From Plantago elongata (lineage: Eukaryota > Streptophyta > Magnoliopsida > Lamiales > Plantaginaceae): a DNA stretch of 64,000 bases. The position numbers and the translations under genes are program-made. Shown one piece after another: positions 11,457 through 24,200 of this stretch (the first letter of the stretch is position 1; each line of letters begins with the position of its first letter). The notes under the pieces are model-generated. The model did no database searches. It was not told the DNA's origin and saw only the letters and a program-made list of their open reading frames with translations. The stretch is from contig JAYMSP010000035.1 of the NCBI GenBank assembly GCA_036897095.1, forward strand, positions 1-64,000. The letters are read 5' to 3'.

Positions 11457-11925
11457 TTGCTCTTCGTGTGCTTCATGGATGTGAGACTGAATTGTGGCTA
11501 GACTTGAAGACTCTGGAAATATAGTAGGAAACCACGAGAGAAAGTTCGACTTGAGCATGTGAATCGTTACACTTGTTGCATCCTCATGTACACCAGCAAA
11601 AGTTATGAAATAAGTTTTGTGTGTGTTCTATGTGTGATAGCTCTACACTCTGGTCCGGTTTTCCCAATGTAATGTTCTGTTTGAACAAGATTTTCAGGGA
11701 ATACTCTTGCAGAAAGTTGTAATGGCTTTGAGTGATATTGCATTAATGTAAAGTAACTATTACAAAATCATGAAACTATTAGTATATTTCCAAAATATAA
11801 CTGTATGATTACTCTATTGCTTTCCATGTAAAAAATCATATGAATCCAGACAAATCTCCAATATACGCAGCACAAAGTCACTACACGAATTTGAGGTTAC
11901 ACATGTACTCCATATATAATCACTT

Positions 11926-13522
11926 CTAAACGACACTGGATCCTGCACGGAGCCTTAATGTCTCAGTTCTCTTACTCCTCTCCATCGCGTCTACCAACCA
12001 ATTCACACTTTCTTTTATTCCCAACCTGCAGAAATAATTTCATAATTACCACACTGCCTGGGGGGGGCTCAATTGTGAGCATAAATAACAAAATAAAAAA
12101 TGAAAATCCATCTGTATACCCATCAAATCCTGAAACAGCTTGAAATGTGTAGACTCGCTCATCCAATTTTTTGAGGTCTAGATATTGAGCAAGTTCATCA
12201 GCTGATACAGCTTCTTCAAGATCCTGAGAAAAAATATGGATGATTCTGGTATCAAAAAAAAAAAAAAATGTAGACTATAATTCTATTATAACTCGCTTGT
12301 CAATTATAAAGTACAGTACTATCACCAATCAGTACATATCCAACTTCCTTCAGTTTGTAATATCCTAGTTCCAGTTAGAGGAAGAATGCTACCTGCTTGT
12401 TTGCTAATATAAGAAGCGGGGCTCCTTGCAGATCCTCATGCCTTAGAACCTTTTCTGCAAAATACATGAAACATGCAAATAATACAGGGCTTAGTATACT
12501 TTATTGCAGAAACAATTCTGGGAACGACAGTTCTGTCAACAGAAGTGGATCATATCTTGTGAAACATATTACCAAGAGCTGATTTTGAATCTTCAAATCT
12601 GGATGGACATGCAGCATCAACTACATATATTACGGCATGTGCCTCATCATAATACTTTTCCCAGATGGAGCGAAGACCAGGCTGGTGAAAAACAAGTCAT
12701 TCATCAATGATAAATGAATCAAAAAGTAAAATTGAGGGGATCTGTGGTTTTTTAGTTAAATAAGTTGGCCAAAAGGACTCTTGAAATTATGCAGTTGACA
12801 CAGGTAAACTGAAAGAAGTCAGAGTACATTTCAAACCTGACCTCCCAGGTCCCAGAAAACAAGCTTTGTATTTGTCACTTCAACTCGACCAATATTAAGA
12901 CCTACAGTTGGAACAATTCGGTCTGGTGGCATGCCTTCCAGATTCGAGTAATGTGATTTCAACTTTTCCAATAGCGTCTGCAATATAAGAGTAAAACCTT
13001 GTTCAAAACAAACTTATTTTGTAAGTCATGTTTCCGTAAATATACAGAAACTAGAAGTAGATAAGTGCCCATGACCAACACTGGGCCTTGATGTAGATTC
13101 AATCACATCTATTTCTTTGATCAGCATAAAAAAGCTACAAGCTAAAAAATGCTCGTGGTAGACAATGAAAGCAAGTAAGCAACCTGAAGATAGCACATTT
13201 TTCTCAGAACTTGAAGTTCAAAGTGTTTAGTTAGTGTGCAACAGTTATTCAAATGTATATCTATATCTGAATTCAGGATAGTGTAGGTTTTATCAGAGAT
13301 GACAATAATTGTTTTCATTAGCCAGAATATTGGTCTCCAATAAATCAGTCAAATGATATATGTTCAATATAGCAAGATAAAAGATATCCCATGAACATTG
13401 CAAGATAGAAAGGGGTTTAAGAAGAGTACCGTTTTTCCAGACTTGTCGATACCAAGAATAAGAACATGAAACTCCATTTTGCTGAACATGTACTTATATA
13501 GTCCATATGCGAGTGAAAACAT
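11926..13522 (-). CDS. ARFRP1: ADP-ribosylation factor-related GTPase (ARFRP1/ARL type)
   Basis: Small Golgi/trans-Golgi GTPase of the ARF-related protein 1 family, acting in membrane trafficking. Coding exons from the start: 13522-13430, 12977-12837, 12681-12573, 12454-12393, 12223-12120 and 12025-11926, giving 202 residues. Visible G-boxes: P-loop GIDKSGKTT, switch region RIVPTVGLNIG, WDLGGQPGLRSIW, NKQDLEEAVSADEL. The N-terminus MFSLAYGLYKYMF has no Gly-2, so no myristoylation, as known for ARFRP1. The C-terminus reads GIKESVNWLVDAMERSKRTE. The second start (MEFHVL) would cut the N-terminal helix, so the upstream ATG is chosen. The 5' untranslated region probably has its own exon near 14190-14330. 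It converges on CTF8 with under 500 bases between the stops. The Arabidopsis counterpart, as I recall, is At5g52210 (ARLB1/GB1). Confidence 0.92.
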
Positions 13523-14339
13523 CCCTCTCGTGTACTAACTACTATACTTGATCTTCTTATGATACTTTCGTCAATCTATGATAAACAAAAACCTACAATC
13601 ATGCAGACACAAGACAAATACAACCACATTAACGAAGATAATATTATAACAGATAATTGGTAGTTTTAGCTTGCAATACACTGAAATCGTTAAAATGAAC
13701 AGCTCAAAGATCGCCTTGTCGCATCTGCACGATAAAGTTTCTAATTAATATCACTTATAACTCTCGGTTTGAGCATTTATCTTATCTGCACGCTTACTAA
13801 AAGCAACTAATCTCTAAAAACAACACCACTGCAAAGAGCTAATTTCCAGCTGATCATCAAATCTAATACTGACACAATTCGACAATTCCGCTACTCAAAC
13901 AATCATCAGTGATCAGACCAATAAGATTACAAAAACAAACAAACAGTACGCAAAACACCAGAATGTCAAGATCTCAACCAAAACAAACTGAATCCACTAC
14001 ATAGATCTCGAAACCAACCGAATTGGCGAATTATGTGACCGAATTACACACTTCTCCGAAAAATCCCAACAGAAGCGGATCAAACAAGAAATGAGCTATT
14101 GCACAACAGAGATTACTTGATTCGAAAAACAATGGTGACGAATCAGAGCATGAAAGAAGAGATGGAGAAGAAATACGTACTTGTTAAGATTTGCTAGTGT
14201 ATTCACTGCATAGAGGATCGAAATGCAGAGATAAAAAGCGCTACCTTGAAGGTGTTTGTATAAATTCCTAGAAGATTTTGACCCAATTCTTTTTCTTGCC
14301 TTGTTTGTCCGTCTGTCCGAAGACATAAAATGCCATTAT

Positions 14340-15340
14340 TGCCCCTTTGTGCTTTTGACCCAGATTCATTTCGCATTGAGACCGGATATCTAAAATACCT
14401 TATATATCATGTAATTTATAGACATTGTACGTGCATATAATATTTTGAGCAATTTTTGATAAATAAGAGTTTTTTATTTTTCTAAAGTATAATCAATGTA
14501 TTATAACATATGATAGCTTTTGATGTTATTCAAATTTAACTTAACTATGAACATGAGATTTCTATGCAATGTAATTTGATAACTATCTCCCCTTGTCCAT
14601 TAAAATCGTAAAGAGTTATGTATGGTATGCTCTAACGTCGTATTAATTTTCAATTATACTACACGAAATTTCAATGTGCTTATTTCGTAGAGTGTACAAT
14701 GTACATTGATTTGGAGTAGATAAGATTGATTGATGAATAAGTTGATAGATAAAACATAACTCTTTTATATACTTTTTAGGTTATTTACTTATATATAGGA
14801 TTTTGAGAGTAAGATATAGATTAAACTAGATAAATGATATAGTTGGTACAATAAAAAGATAATAAAATTTTTATTAAAAATAATGGTCCATGTTAGATTT
14901 TGAGTCACTATTCTCATTTTGATCTTCATTAGTAAACCATATATATTTCAATTATTATTCTATCAATAATATATAAACATATTACATAATATTGACTAAA
15001 GAAGTATAAATGTACAATAGAGTCAAAGTTAAAGTTGATTATCATTAATATTTTAGTAATGTTTAAATTTAAATTGTAAGTTCAACCACTCTTTGTCACA
15101 TGTTCAATTTAAACATAATTATAAATATAATATACATATAATGATGTTAATTTATGCTTTCAGACATTTCCATCGTGAGTTATAATTCACGACAATTTAT
15201 ATAACCAAATTTCCATTCCATAAACCAGACCCAAAATTGAGAACTGGGCCGGAAAAGTTCAAACGGGTCAACGTCGGTTATTAGCTCAGGGCATTATCGG
15301 GAAAGCGTTAAATCGCAGCAATGTGGAAGAAAGTGCTCAT
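14340..15340. other. Divergent promoter spacer
   Basis: AT-rich intergenic stretch between the divergently transcribed ARF-like gene and the phosphatase inhibitor gene, so it should hold both promoters. I see no coding or repeat structure beyond AT-rich words. Confidence 0.45.
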
Positions 15341-15982
15341 GCATTAGTTACAGTGTCAAGTGTCAACGATAAAACAATTAGCTCGAGAAAGGCAAAATAG
15401 CCGACGGAAAATTTACGTTTCTTCTCCAGGTATGAAAATCATCTTCTTCTTCTGTGCAATTCATCTACGTTATGATCCACCTGTTTTTTCTCATTTGAAT
15501 GTTATTGCGGATGAAAACTTTGCGTATTTTGACCGGAAAAGAATGAATCCGTTTCACCGTTTTTTTAATCGATAGACTGAGATAATAATTGTGTTGAATG
15601 GAGTAGTATTTTTGCTTTGGATTAGTCTAGTTCGAGAATTTATCTCGTTATCTGGATTTGATTCAGCTAGGGCTTTGCTTTTCCCTATTTGTCAGCAATT
15701 GAATTTGGGGGAGATTTTGATACTAGTTTATCTCTCTGAGTGAGAATTAGCTGTATTAGATTAGAGAAGAACGGAAATGGTTGAGGAAATTCACTAGGCG
15801 TATCGGCGTTGCGTAATATTTGTTTTCCCCTGGATTCACTGTATATTGGACTTTAGCTAGTCTACATGAACTTGTGTAAATGTGAAACTTTGTCATGGAA
15901 TAATTTGCTCTTTCCTATTGCAGTCAAGTGAACCGATTGTCGTCGGCGAGTGATTGGAACCTACTGCAGTCAAGTTCCTGAA

Positions 15983-17502
15983 ATGTCGAAGTAATTTTTC
16001 TTCCTTTTTATCATATACTCTTTTCTGCAGTTTTTTATCTAGTGCATGTCATCATGTTCTTATGTCCAGTGTGTTGATTATCGTAGGATCAAGTGCTTTC
16101 GCAATCAGATTATGATTGACTTATATTTCTCCTGCATATGTTTAATTTGATATCTTATGTCGTCGTATATGGATGGTGGATTTGTCATTTTGAAGCACAT
16201 GCGCTCAGGATCTTTGGTACTGTATATATACACACATTTAATGAGGATGGTGTGTGATTGTAAGTATTATATCTGAATGTGGACTTACTGATGTGAGGCA
16301 TTGTTCATATAAGAATTGGACTCTCAAGCATATATTTAGACTAAGGGAGTAAATTGCCCTCTAACTAAAGATTATGTTAGCATGCTCTATGGTACTTGTG
16401 AACCATATTGAATTGCTTGTGCATTGATCTTTCAGGTTTTCAAGGTGTGTTTCTACTCACTATTTACTTCTGCTGCCAGGTCACGAGTGCGATGGGATGA
16501 AGCCAATCTGGGGGAGATTGAGGCAAATAAACCCGTAAGGCAAAAGATTACTGAGCCAAAGACACCATATCATACCATGATTGCTGATGATGATGGTATG
16601 CTTTGTCAGTTCACTTATATCTCTGTATTTCCTATCATTTGATTCCAAATGGATTTAGTTTCCTTTGACAACTATTGAATACTGTATCTTGCAAACCATC
16701 GTCATGTTTTTGTGACCTTAAGCTGGCATGTTGATGATGACTCATTATTTGCAGTACTCTTATGATGTACACTAGTTACTTTAAGTTACTAGTCCTTCAC
16801 AATCAAATTGAGTTATGTGGCATACTCATTTATTCATGTCATCAAACCGAGTTATCCTACGTATAATTTACCAAGTGAATATCTTCAGTTTCTTTGTTGT
16901 AATTTGTTATGCATCTCCTATCTGCTAATTGGTTTGTTGGTACAGAATCATTATCTCCTGGCAGAACAAGAACCTTTGAGGATCATTTTGGAGATGCAAT
17001 GCATGCAGAAGCTATACGTTCAGCTTTAGATGATGTTGCTTCCTCTAGCAAAACTAACTCACACTGCTTAGGGTGGACTTCTTCTGAAGATGAGGCGGAC
17101 GATATGGATCAAGATGATAAAGGTGCACATTATCTGTCTTCACTGTTCAGTTATCCACATTTGTGTGCCTGGAACCATTATTATATATCTATGAAAATAT
17201 CTTCCATTCACTCACTTGTGTCAATTATCACTCGGATTTTTCCTCACGCTCCAACATGCTTCTCAGATTCCAATGCAACTGAGAGAAAGAGGAGCTTTAG
17301 GGAGCAGAGGACAGCTCATTATGATGAGTTTCGCAAAGTTAGAGAAAACCGTAGAGAAGGATCTTTTCTAGAAGATGGTTTGTATGAGGAGTCGAAGATT
17401 GGCAGAAAAGCGAATGGAACCCATGATATATCAGCATCCGTAACTGCTGGTGTCAAAGACATTGACATCGAAGATTCCTCACCAGTCACCACTAGCTCCT
17501 GA
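15983..17502 (+). CDS. I-2: Protein phosphatase 1 inhibitor-2
   Basis: Inhibitor-2 is a small, largely unfolded regulator that binds type-1 protein phosphatase catalytic subunits. Four coding exons, 15983-15990, 16480-16595, 16946-17122 and 17267-17502, give 178 residues. The first coding exon holds only eight bases (M, S and part of K). The RVxW-like [19 protein letters not shown] is the first PP1-contact region; [11 protein letters not shown] is the conserved KxTEPKTPY segment, and [17 protein letters not shown] is the conserved C-terminal helix with HYDE. Acidic patches ([12 protein letters not shown]) lie between. A 5' untranslated exon ending at the CTTCTCCAG|GTATGA near 15428 is likely. 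It belongs to the MBD13-CTF8-ARF-like block; the Arabidopsis AtI-2 locus, as I recall, is At5g52200. Confidence 0.92.
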
Positions 17503-17509
17503 ATCTTAA

Positions 17510-18320
17510 TCCATCATGCACTTTGTTTCTACAAATAACTCTATTCTATACCATGGTGTTCGTCTGTTTAATTGCTCTACTAGTCCATGAACTCTTCTTT
17601 TCAGTTTTCCATACTGATACGCATGTTTACCAGACCTACCTAGCATAGTCCTTGTAATCAATCTATCACTATTGCAGAATTATTGATGCTGTTATCAGAA
17701 ATGGTTTTACATTACAATCCTAACTTCGCAGTCTGTTTGATGTATTGCAATTCTGAGGGTAATACTTCCAATTCCAAAACAAGTTTGTTTTGATGGATTT
17801 GTCCCTTCATGAAATACAATCCCGCATTAAGTGAGTAAATATCGTACATCATAACTTTATATATACGTCATTTTAATTGTCCCACAAAATACTATACATT
17901 ATTAAAATTGTAATTTACCTTACCATCAACGATAATATACATGTCTTAAATTATGTTCTCTTGTCTAAATTGAATTTGATGATTTTGCAAGATTAAGAAA
18001 ATATAATCTAATCTTTTAATTTAATTTGTTTTAACAAAAATATAAATTTGATTTTAAAGATGCAGTAATATATGACAATTAGAAATATTTGACCTCCTGA
18101 CAAAAGTTAGGTAATATCCCCCAATTTGGTACCAAAATCTTGACTAGTAATAATATAATAGTAACAATCGAACTAAAATATGCAAATGGAATCATCTTCT
18201 AAACTTCTATCTATCACTTGCAATATTTATCTACCGTTGGTCCAATCGAAAACCAAAACAGAAAAAACAATAAATCCTCCTCCATAATCCATTCTCTTGC
18301 CACGTATACACATACCCCAT
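17510..18320. other. Intergenic, inhibitor-2 3' end to HSFB2 promoter
   Basis: The first 200-300 bases look like the inhibitor-2 3' untranslated region; the remainder is AT-rich promoter sequence of the heat shock factor gene. No other gene is visible. Confidence 0.45.
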
Positions 18321-18323
18321 TGC

Positions 18324-18331
18324 GAACCTTC
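18324..18331. promoter_or_regulatory. Heat shock element, GAACCTTC
   Basis: A perfect inverted GAAnnTTC pair lies about 255 bases before the HSFB2 start codon. This is the core recognition unit of heat shock factors. Confidence 0.5.
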
Positions 18332-18403
18332 TCGTCCTTTCTTCGCCTCTCAGTCGATGATTGATTCCTCTATACTCCTGAAACTCACCCCTTCCATCTC
18401 CGA

Positions 18404-18416
18404 GAAGCTTCTAGAT
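18404..18416. promoter_or_regulatory. Heat shock element, GAAGCTTCTAGAT
   Basis: A second GAAnnTTC pair followed in register by nnGAT, so about 2.5 units of an HSE. It is 80 bases after the first and about 175 bases before the start codon, and may fall in the 5' untranslated region. Confidence 0.5.
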
Positions 18417-18579
18417 ACACACCCCAAACAGATCTGGCTCAGCTTCGTCCAGCTCAATTCACGGAAACTCTAACTCTGTAAGTTTACGCTGATCGATTTT
18501 TCCACTTTTTTATTTATTTAATTTTCTTTTATTTTATCTGATGATTTGAGCTTGGTTCAGGTGAGGTAGGTAAGTCTCT

Positions 18580-20277
18580 ATGGCGCCGCCACCGGCGCGA
18601 CGGAGCGACGGAGAGATGGCGGATGCGCCGAGGTCTCTTCCGACGCCGTTCCTGACCAAAACGTATCAGCTCGTCGATGATAAATCGATTGATGACGTCA
18701 TCTCGTGGAACGAGGACGGATCTTCGTTCATCGTCTGGAATACTGCGGAGTTCGCTAGCGATTTGCTGCCGAAGTATTTTAAGCATAACAATTTCTCCAG
18801 CTTCGTTCGCCAGCTCAATACTTATGTAAGCTATTATTATTCAGTTTTTTGTTTTCTGTTGATTTTGTTGAGAATATAAGTCATTCATTCGATTTTTGCT
18901 GTATTTTGTTGTATAACGAATGATCGGATTCATACTGTAGGAATGATTTTTTTGCTGTGTTTTGAAGGTTTTATGAAGGATAGGCGATTGAAGCAATGGA
19001 TAGGCATTGAATTTTTACTGTATTTTGTTGATATTGGAATGATCATTCAATTTTACGGTCGAAATACTTTTTTAGAGTTTTATGTTGTTTTAATCCGGAT
19101 AAGCCAATTAAACAAGGGGTAACCATTCAATTTTTGCTAAATTTTGTTGATTTTGGATTGATCATTCAGTTATACAGTTGAAATGCTGTTTCTTAACGGT
19201 GTTATGTTGATCTTATTTGGATAAAAAGCCATTGAAATGAAGACTGTTGAGCTTATTGAATATTAAGGATCAGCCATTGACATAGCGAATAGCCCTTCAC
19301 TGTTTACAGTGTTCTGTTGATTTGATTGACGATGAGCCATTGAAAGTTTGAAATAGCAAATAGTCCTTCAATGTATTACAGTGTTTTGTTGATTTGATTG
19401 AGGATGAGCCAGCGAGTAGCTAATAGTCCTTAAATGTTTACGGTGTTTTGTTGATTTATTTGAGTTGAGCTAGTGAAGTAGCTAATACTCCTTGTATTTT
19501 ACGATTGACATGTTCTTAACAGTAATTTGATTGGATATTTTTTGGATTTGATGAATTTGCTAGGGATTCCGGAAGGTTATGCCTGATCGTTGGGAATTCT
19601 CCAATGATCACTTCAAAAAAGGAGAGAAGCATCTCCTCTCTGAGATCCAGCGGAGGAAAATTGCCGCGTCAGCCTCTGTGCCTCAACCACAGGCGGAGGT
19701 GTTAATAACAGTGTCCCCGTCGAACTCTGGTGAGGAGCAGGTGCTGTCCTGTTCGAATTCACCAGCCCCAATGCGTGAATTCAATGGAACGACGACGGAT
19801 TTGATGGGGGAGAATGAGAGGTTGAGGAAGGAGAATCTGCAGCTGAACAAAGAGTTGACCCAAATGAAGAGTATGTGTAACAATATTTATCTTCTCATGT
19901 CGAATTTCAGTAGCAATAGCAATAATAATAATAGCAGTAACAACTCGGCTGTGAAACCACTGGATTTGTTGCCAATGATGAAGTACAAGGATGAAATGGA
20001 GGTAGATGGCGTTGGCGGGGATGAGAGTGGGAATATTAAGTTGACGGCGGAGGAAATAAATGCAACGCTGTTTGGCTGGCCAATTGGTGGTTCAAAACGA
20101 GGGAGGAGTGGTGAAGGGAGTTCAGGTACCGCAGAGGAGATGATGGATCTCCAGCTGCAGCTGCCCGGAAGTGGTGGTGGCGATGTGAAATGCGAGGGGT
20201 TGGCTGCTGGTGACGAGGAAGAGTCGTCATCGTTAAGGCGGTGTGATTCGGCCCGGAATCAGAGGGTCTGTAATTGA
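18580..20277 (+). CDS. HSFB2: Class B heat shock factor (HSFB2 type)
   Basis: Nuclear transcription factor of class B, generally repressors of heat shock genes. Two coding exons, 18580-18825 and 19564-20277, give 319 residues. The intron falls at the invariant HSF position, inside the DNA-binding domain between QLNTY and GFRKV. The domain covers about residues 20-115: [47 protein letters not shown], then [13 protein letters not shown] heptad region [19 protein letters not shown] (about 162-180) serves oligomerisation. The C-terminal repressor tetrapeptide, normally LFGV, reads LFGW here (about 241), followed by PIGGSKRGR, a likely nuclear signal. A second start 12 codons on ([12 protein letters not shown]) is equally usable. 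Two HSEs upstream suggest heat or HSF control. Confidence 0.93.
18890..19500 (+). repeat. HSFB2 intron made of diverged tandem repeats
   Basis: The single intron consists of old repeats. The first part has units of roughly 115 bp with CATTCAATTTTTGCTGTATT and TTTTGTTGATTTTGGAATGA words. From 19283 there are four shorter units beginning TAGCGAATAGCCCTTCA or a variant, starting at 19283, 19354, 19417 and 19479 (spacings 71, 63, 62). Both unit types share the TTTTGTTGATTTGATTG phrase, so one probably arose from the other. Confidence 0.7.
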
Positions 20278-20289
20278 TAGTGTGTTGGG

Positions 20290-21250
20290 TGGTTAAAACT
20301 AGATTAACTTCCCTGTGGCTGTGGTGATGGTCAAGAGTAGATTAATAGATGCGATAGGGGTTTTATGTATTTGTTACAGCGAGTCTAATCTGTACTTTGT
20401 GTCGCTAATTTAGGTACAATTGGGAATGTTGGAAATGAGAGTTCGTTCTATGTTCTTAGTTTCAAGTTTAACAATGAAGTCTGTATGTTGCACTTTCTGA
20501 ACTGGAACATGGAATCTGAAACTGTTCTTAAATTAGACTTCCCAAAGTCTCTTGTAAGCTCCCTAGAACTTTATGGTGGTGTAAAAACGTTCAAAAATTC
20601 ATACCGAAGCTTCTTGTATGATCAAATTGAAATTTTGATTCAGGTTTTATCTTGTTTGGATGAGAACTCATGAAAATTACTCAGTATCGTGCAGAGTCGA
20701 AAGTTGAAAAAGTTTCACTAGCAATATTCTATGGGCTTGGGCATTGTAGTTTTCATTTGGACTCTGATCTGGCTACATAATCTCCATAACCTGAGTGAAA
20801 TTTCCTGTTCTTTCAAAGTTCATCATTATATTTAAAAATCATGTTGTAAAGGAAACTCAGGTTTTGGGACTTATGATAAAAGTAACAATAAGCATGTGAT
20901 GCACATGATCAATAGACAGGAAACTGAACGAGAAAATTGAGGAGACATTGACAGTACGAAAAATCTATCTTGTCTACTGAACAATCGCAATCCAACAGAA
21001 ATCGAGTTTCTGAAGATGGAAACTCTCAAACAAATCACGGAAGAATGCCAGTTTCAGTGTTTTGTAGTGTATAGTCAATCTTTCCACTAGCACAACACAT
21101 TTTTACAAGCTCCTTCAGAGACACAAGGCAACATCCAAAACACATCAATAAATGCACATGCAGTATGCCTACGTAAGATCTGAAGGGAGACTGAAACCGA
21201 GAGTCTACATTATCGACTAGCTAGAATCAATATGGACCAAATGTAAATCT
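20290..21250. other. Tail-to-tail intergenic region
   Basis: Lies between the 3' ends of HSFB2 (+) and XBAT33 (-), so it should hold both 3' untranslated regions and poly(A) sites. No gene or repeat recognised. Confidence 0.45.
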
Positions 21251-21252
21251 CG

Positions 21253-24200
21253 TCATGCATTGATCTCAGCATTGCACTGATTTTCCCTGCTGCAACTTCG
21301 TCTGCTCCAAAACATCCCCGTGCATGTAGTTTTCCCGGACCTCACTCCTTCCAGTTTCTCCTGCTCACTTGTCGACTGGGAATTGCGAGGCGAGTCTTCC
21401 TGGGAGTCACCAGTTTCTCCAGAATCGAAGTTTGGACAAGGTCCTTCATTGCATCTGCATAACGGAAGAGCAACGGAGGGAAACGGACTACAGGTTACTG
21501 GGCAAAAGATATCAGAGGAAATGGATGATACACGATTCATTCGCATGTCTGGTGAGCCAGCAGTCAGTGATGCTTCTGGTTCTCTTGGATGAAGCATGCA
21601 TGGTGTGCATAAGCTGAGTGATAATGGTGATTTGATTTCCTTTGTTGAAGAGCCGGGCAATTTGTTGAATGACATTATTCCATGTCGGCAGAAAGGGCAG
21701 GGGACAGAACCAGGTGGGACTGAGGAGTCCGAGGAGATGTTACTGGTGGAGCAGAGGTATAGAGCACATCTTACACAGAGTTCATGGGTGCAACCTGAAA
21801 GTACATGTTATTGAAAGCATTCAAATTGGCTCTAATCAATGAGATGCCACCTATAGTAATTAAGAACTATTGACCCAATAATCTTTCAAGAATCATGGTA
21901 TGTTGGAAAGCTAGCGTCTCTCTCTATGCAATTTTGTTTCGAAGACGTGTCTAAGAGAAAATCATATGCAGTTTCTAGAGATTCAGTACTTAGATTACTT
22001 ATGCCCATGCAACAGCATACCTTCAGCAGCTACAGAACATGGCCTCTCCAAGCAAACGGCACATGTCTCGGCATCATCAGAAGTAGTAGTAGTAGTAGCT
22101 GAGAACTGCAACCTACATTCCCTGCAATTAATCGCAAATTTAAAATAAGAGAATCAGGACTAAGTAATTGATAAAGAGAAAGGTTGCACAGATACTTGAC
22201 AGCACAGATTCAGAACAACAATTTATAATTCTGCCATACTGCTAAAAGCATGGTTTTCTTTGTGTCATCTGGACGATATTATTCAAAAGTGTGGTATAAA
22301 ATAATCTGTAAAGTTGTATTGCAGCTTACCTTGCTATGTTTAGAATGCTCATGAGTGGCAATGATAAATAATTAGAATGTGGAAACGTCGGGATTGGCAA
22401 ATCTGAATTAGGTGACAATACGGTCTCAAGCCAATGGCGACCCCACATCCTTGCAACATGAGCAGGAAGCCATCTGGAAAAGTTCACACAAACATAAATC
22501 AGTGTCGGGGGGGAAGTAACATTACACATGCTTACAGAATCAGATCTGTAGCTCATTACCCATTGCAATTTAATGCCAAGCGACTTGCACCCTTTGCAAG
22601 AAGGATCTGCAGAAGCAGAGAGTATCATGAGTTCAACTCTTAGGGATTGAATATTAGCCACACCTTCTGAACTTTGCAGTCATACAATTTATGGTGACTT
22701 CTAGCACTATTAGTATTAATATTAGTAGTACTAGGAGGCAGGAGCCACGTTTACTCAATTGTACAAGTTCTAAAAAAAATTGTGAATGGCACTGACCTGA
22801 CAGCATTTCAAATTTCCACCACAAGCAGCATAATGTAAAGGAGTGCTACCAGCACCTGCAGAAGTATGGACCCACAAAATCAGTTGCAAATGCGGTTATT
22901 TGGAAGGGGTATCAGTAGCAGTTGAAAACACAACAAACCTATCAAGTCCATTGATGTCCCATAATGAAATGTGACATTCGTCACATCTGCATGAAGGTCA
23001 AGAAGGAGCTGGACACAGTCAAAATGTCCATTCAACGCAGCCATGTGTAGAGCGGTAATACCCCCGTCAGCAGACCTATTTACAAACTTGGAGAGAGCAC
23101 TGGAAAGGAAGACAAAAGGTAGTTATGAATCACAGGGTTCAATTTTCAGTGGATTCCTACTTTTATCAACTCTCTTTCAAGAACAATGTTCTGAAATGTA
23201 TAGCAAACTAGGATCTCTCTTTGCTTTGATCCTATATCTAACTGTACAAATATTTACAGCTAAGGAGAAAGTAAAACTAGTCGAAAAACACTCACTTGTT
23301 TTTTGAATTAGGAGATTCAATTGGAAAGCTCGGAATAAAATCAGCAACCACTAATCTCATACACCGAACATGCCCATTGAATGCTGCAAAATGAAGGGCA
23401 GTCCTCCCGCTAAGATAATCTGCTCTAGTAACCTAAAATGAACCCAACACAACCCTCAGAAAAAGAAAAAAAGTTACTAGTAACTATAAATAGCAGAAAA
23501 AGAAGTGACTTCTAATAGGTTTTGCAGTGACTCGAAAAATTGAAGACTTACATTGCATCTGAAGAGAAGTAGAGTCTGAACAACTTCCCAGTGCCCATAT
23601 CGACAAGCTTGCATTAATGCTGTCTGCATGATTATCACTTGAGTTAAGAGCCCTAATCTAACAACTACCAAAAGTCCTGGTCATTTATTAAACAGTAGAC
23701 CGGACATATGTTTCTCGTTTAGGCCAGATAAACACTATGAAAATAGTGTCTCACTAACAGGCCATCCTTTTATGTTGTATACATCATAATGTTAACAGAT
23801 CGAGATTGATCAAATCTGGATGGACGGACACTTGTATGACACATAGCCCTGGTCAATCAATTGACGAGAACTCTACAACTTTCTATTTTTATAAACTAGA
23901 ACTACCTGACAAAGTAATACAGGTCGTATCTATCGAAAGGTTATATGCTCTTTCAAAAAACTAGAGCACGACAAGCAGTTAATTAATGAGAATAACTACA
24001 TCTTTATTTTGCGACAACTACAATTACCAGTGATCTCCAATTTGTCGGTATTCTCTTAAAAGCTTAGATGCTCATTTTTAAGAACTAGATCATATTAAAA
24101 AAGTCGATTAACAAGAATATCTACATCCTTCGTTTTGTGATAACTAGAATATCGTAACAATGTAAAATACAAGTTCCTCCTGAAAATTTAGATGCCCATT

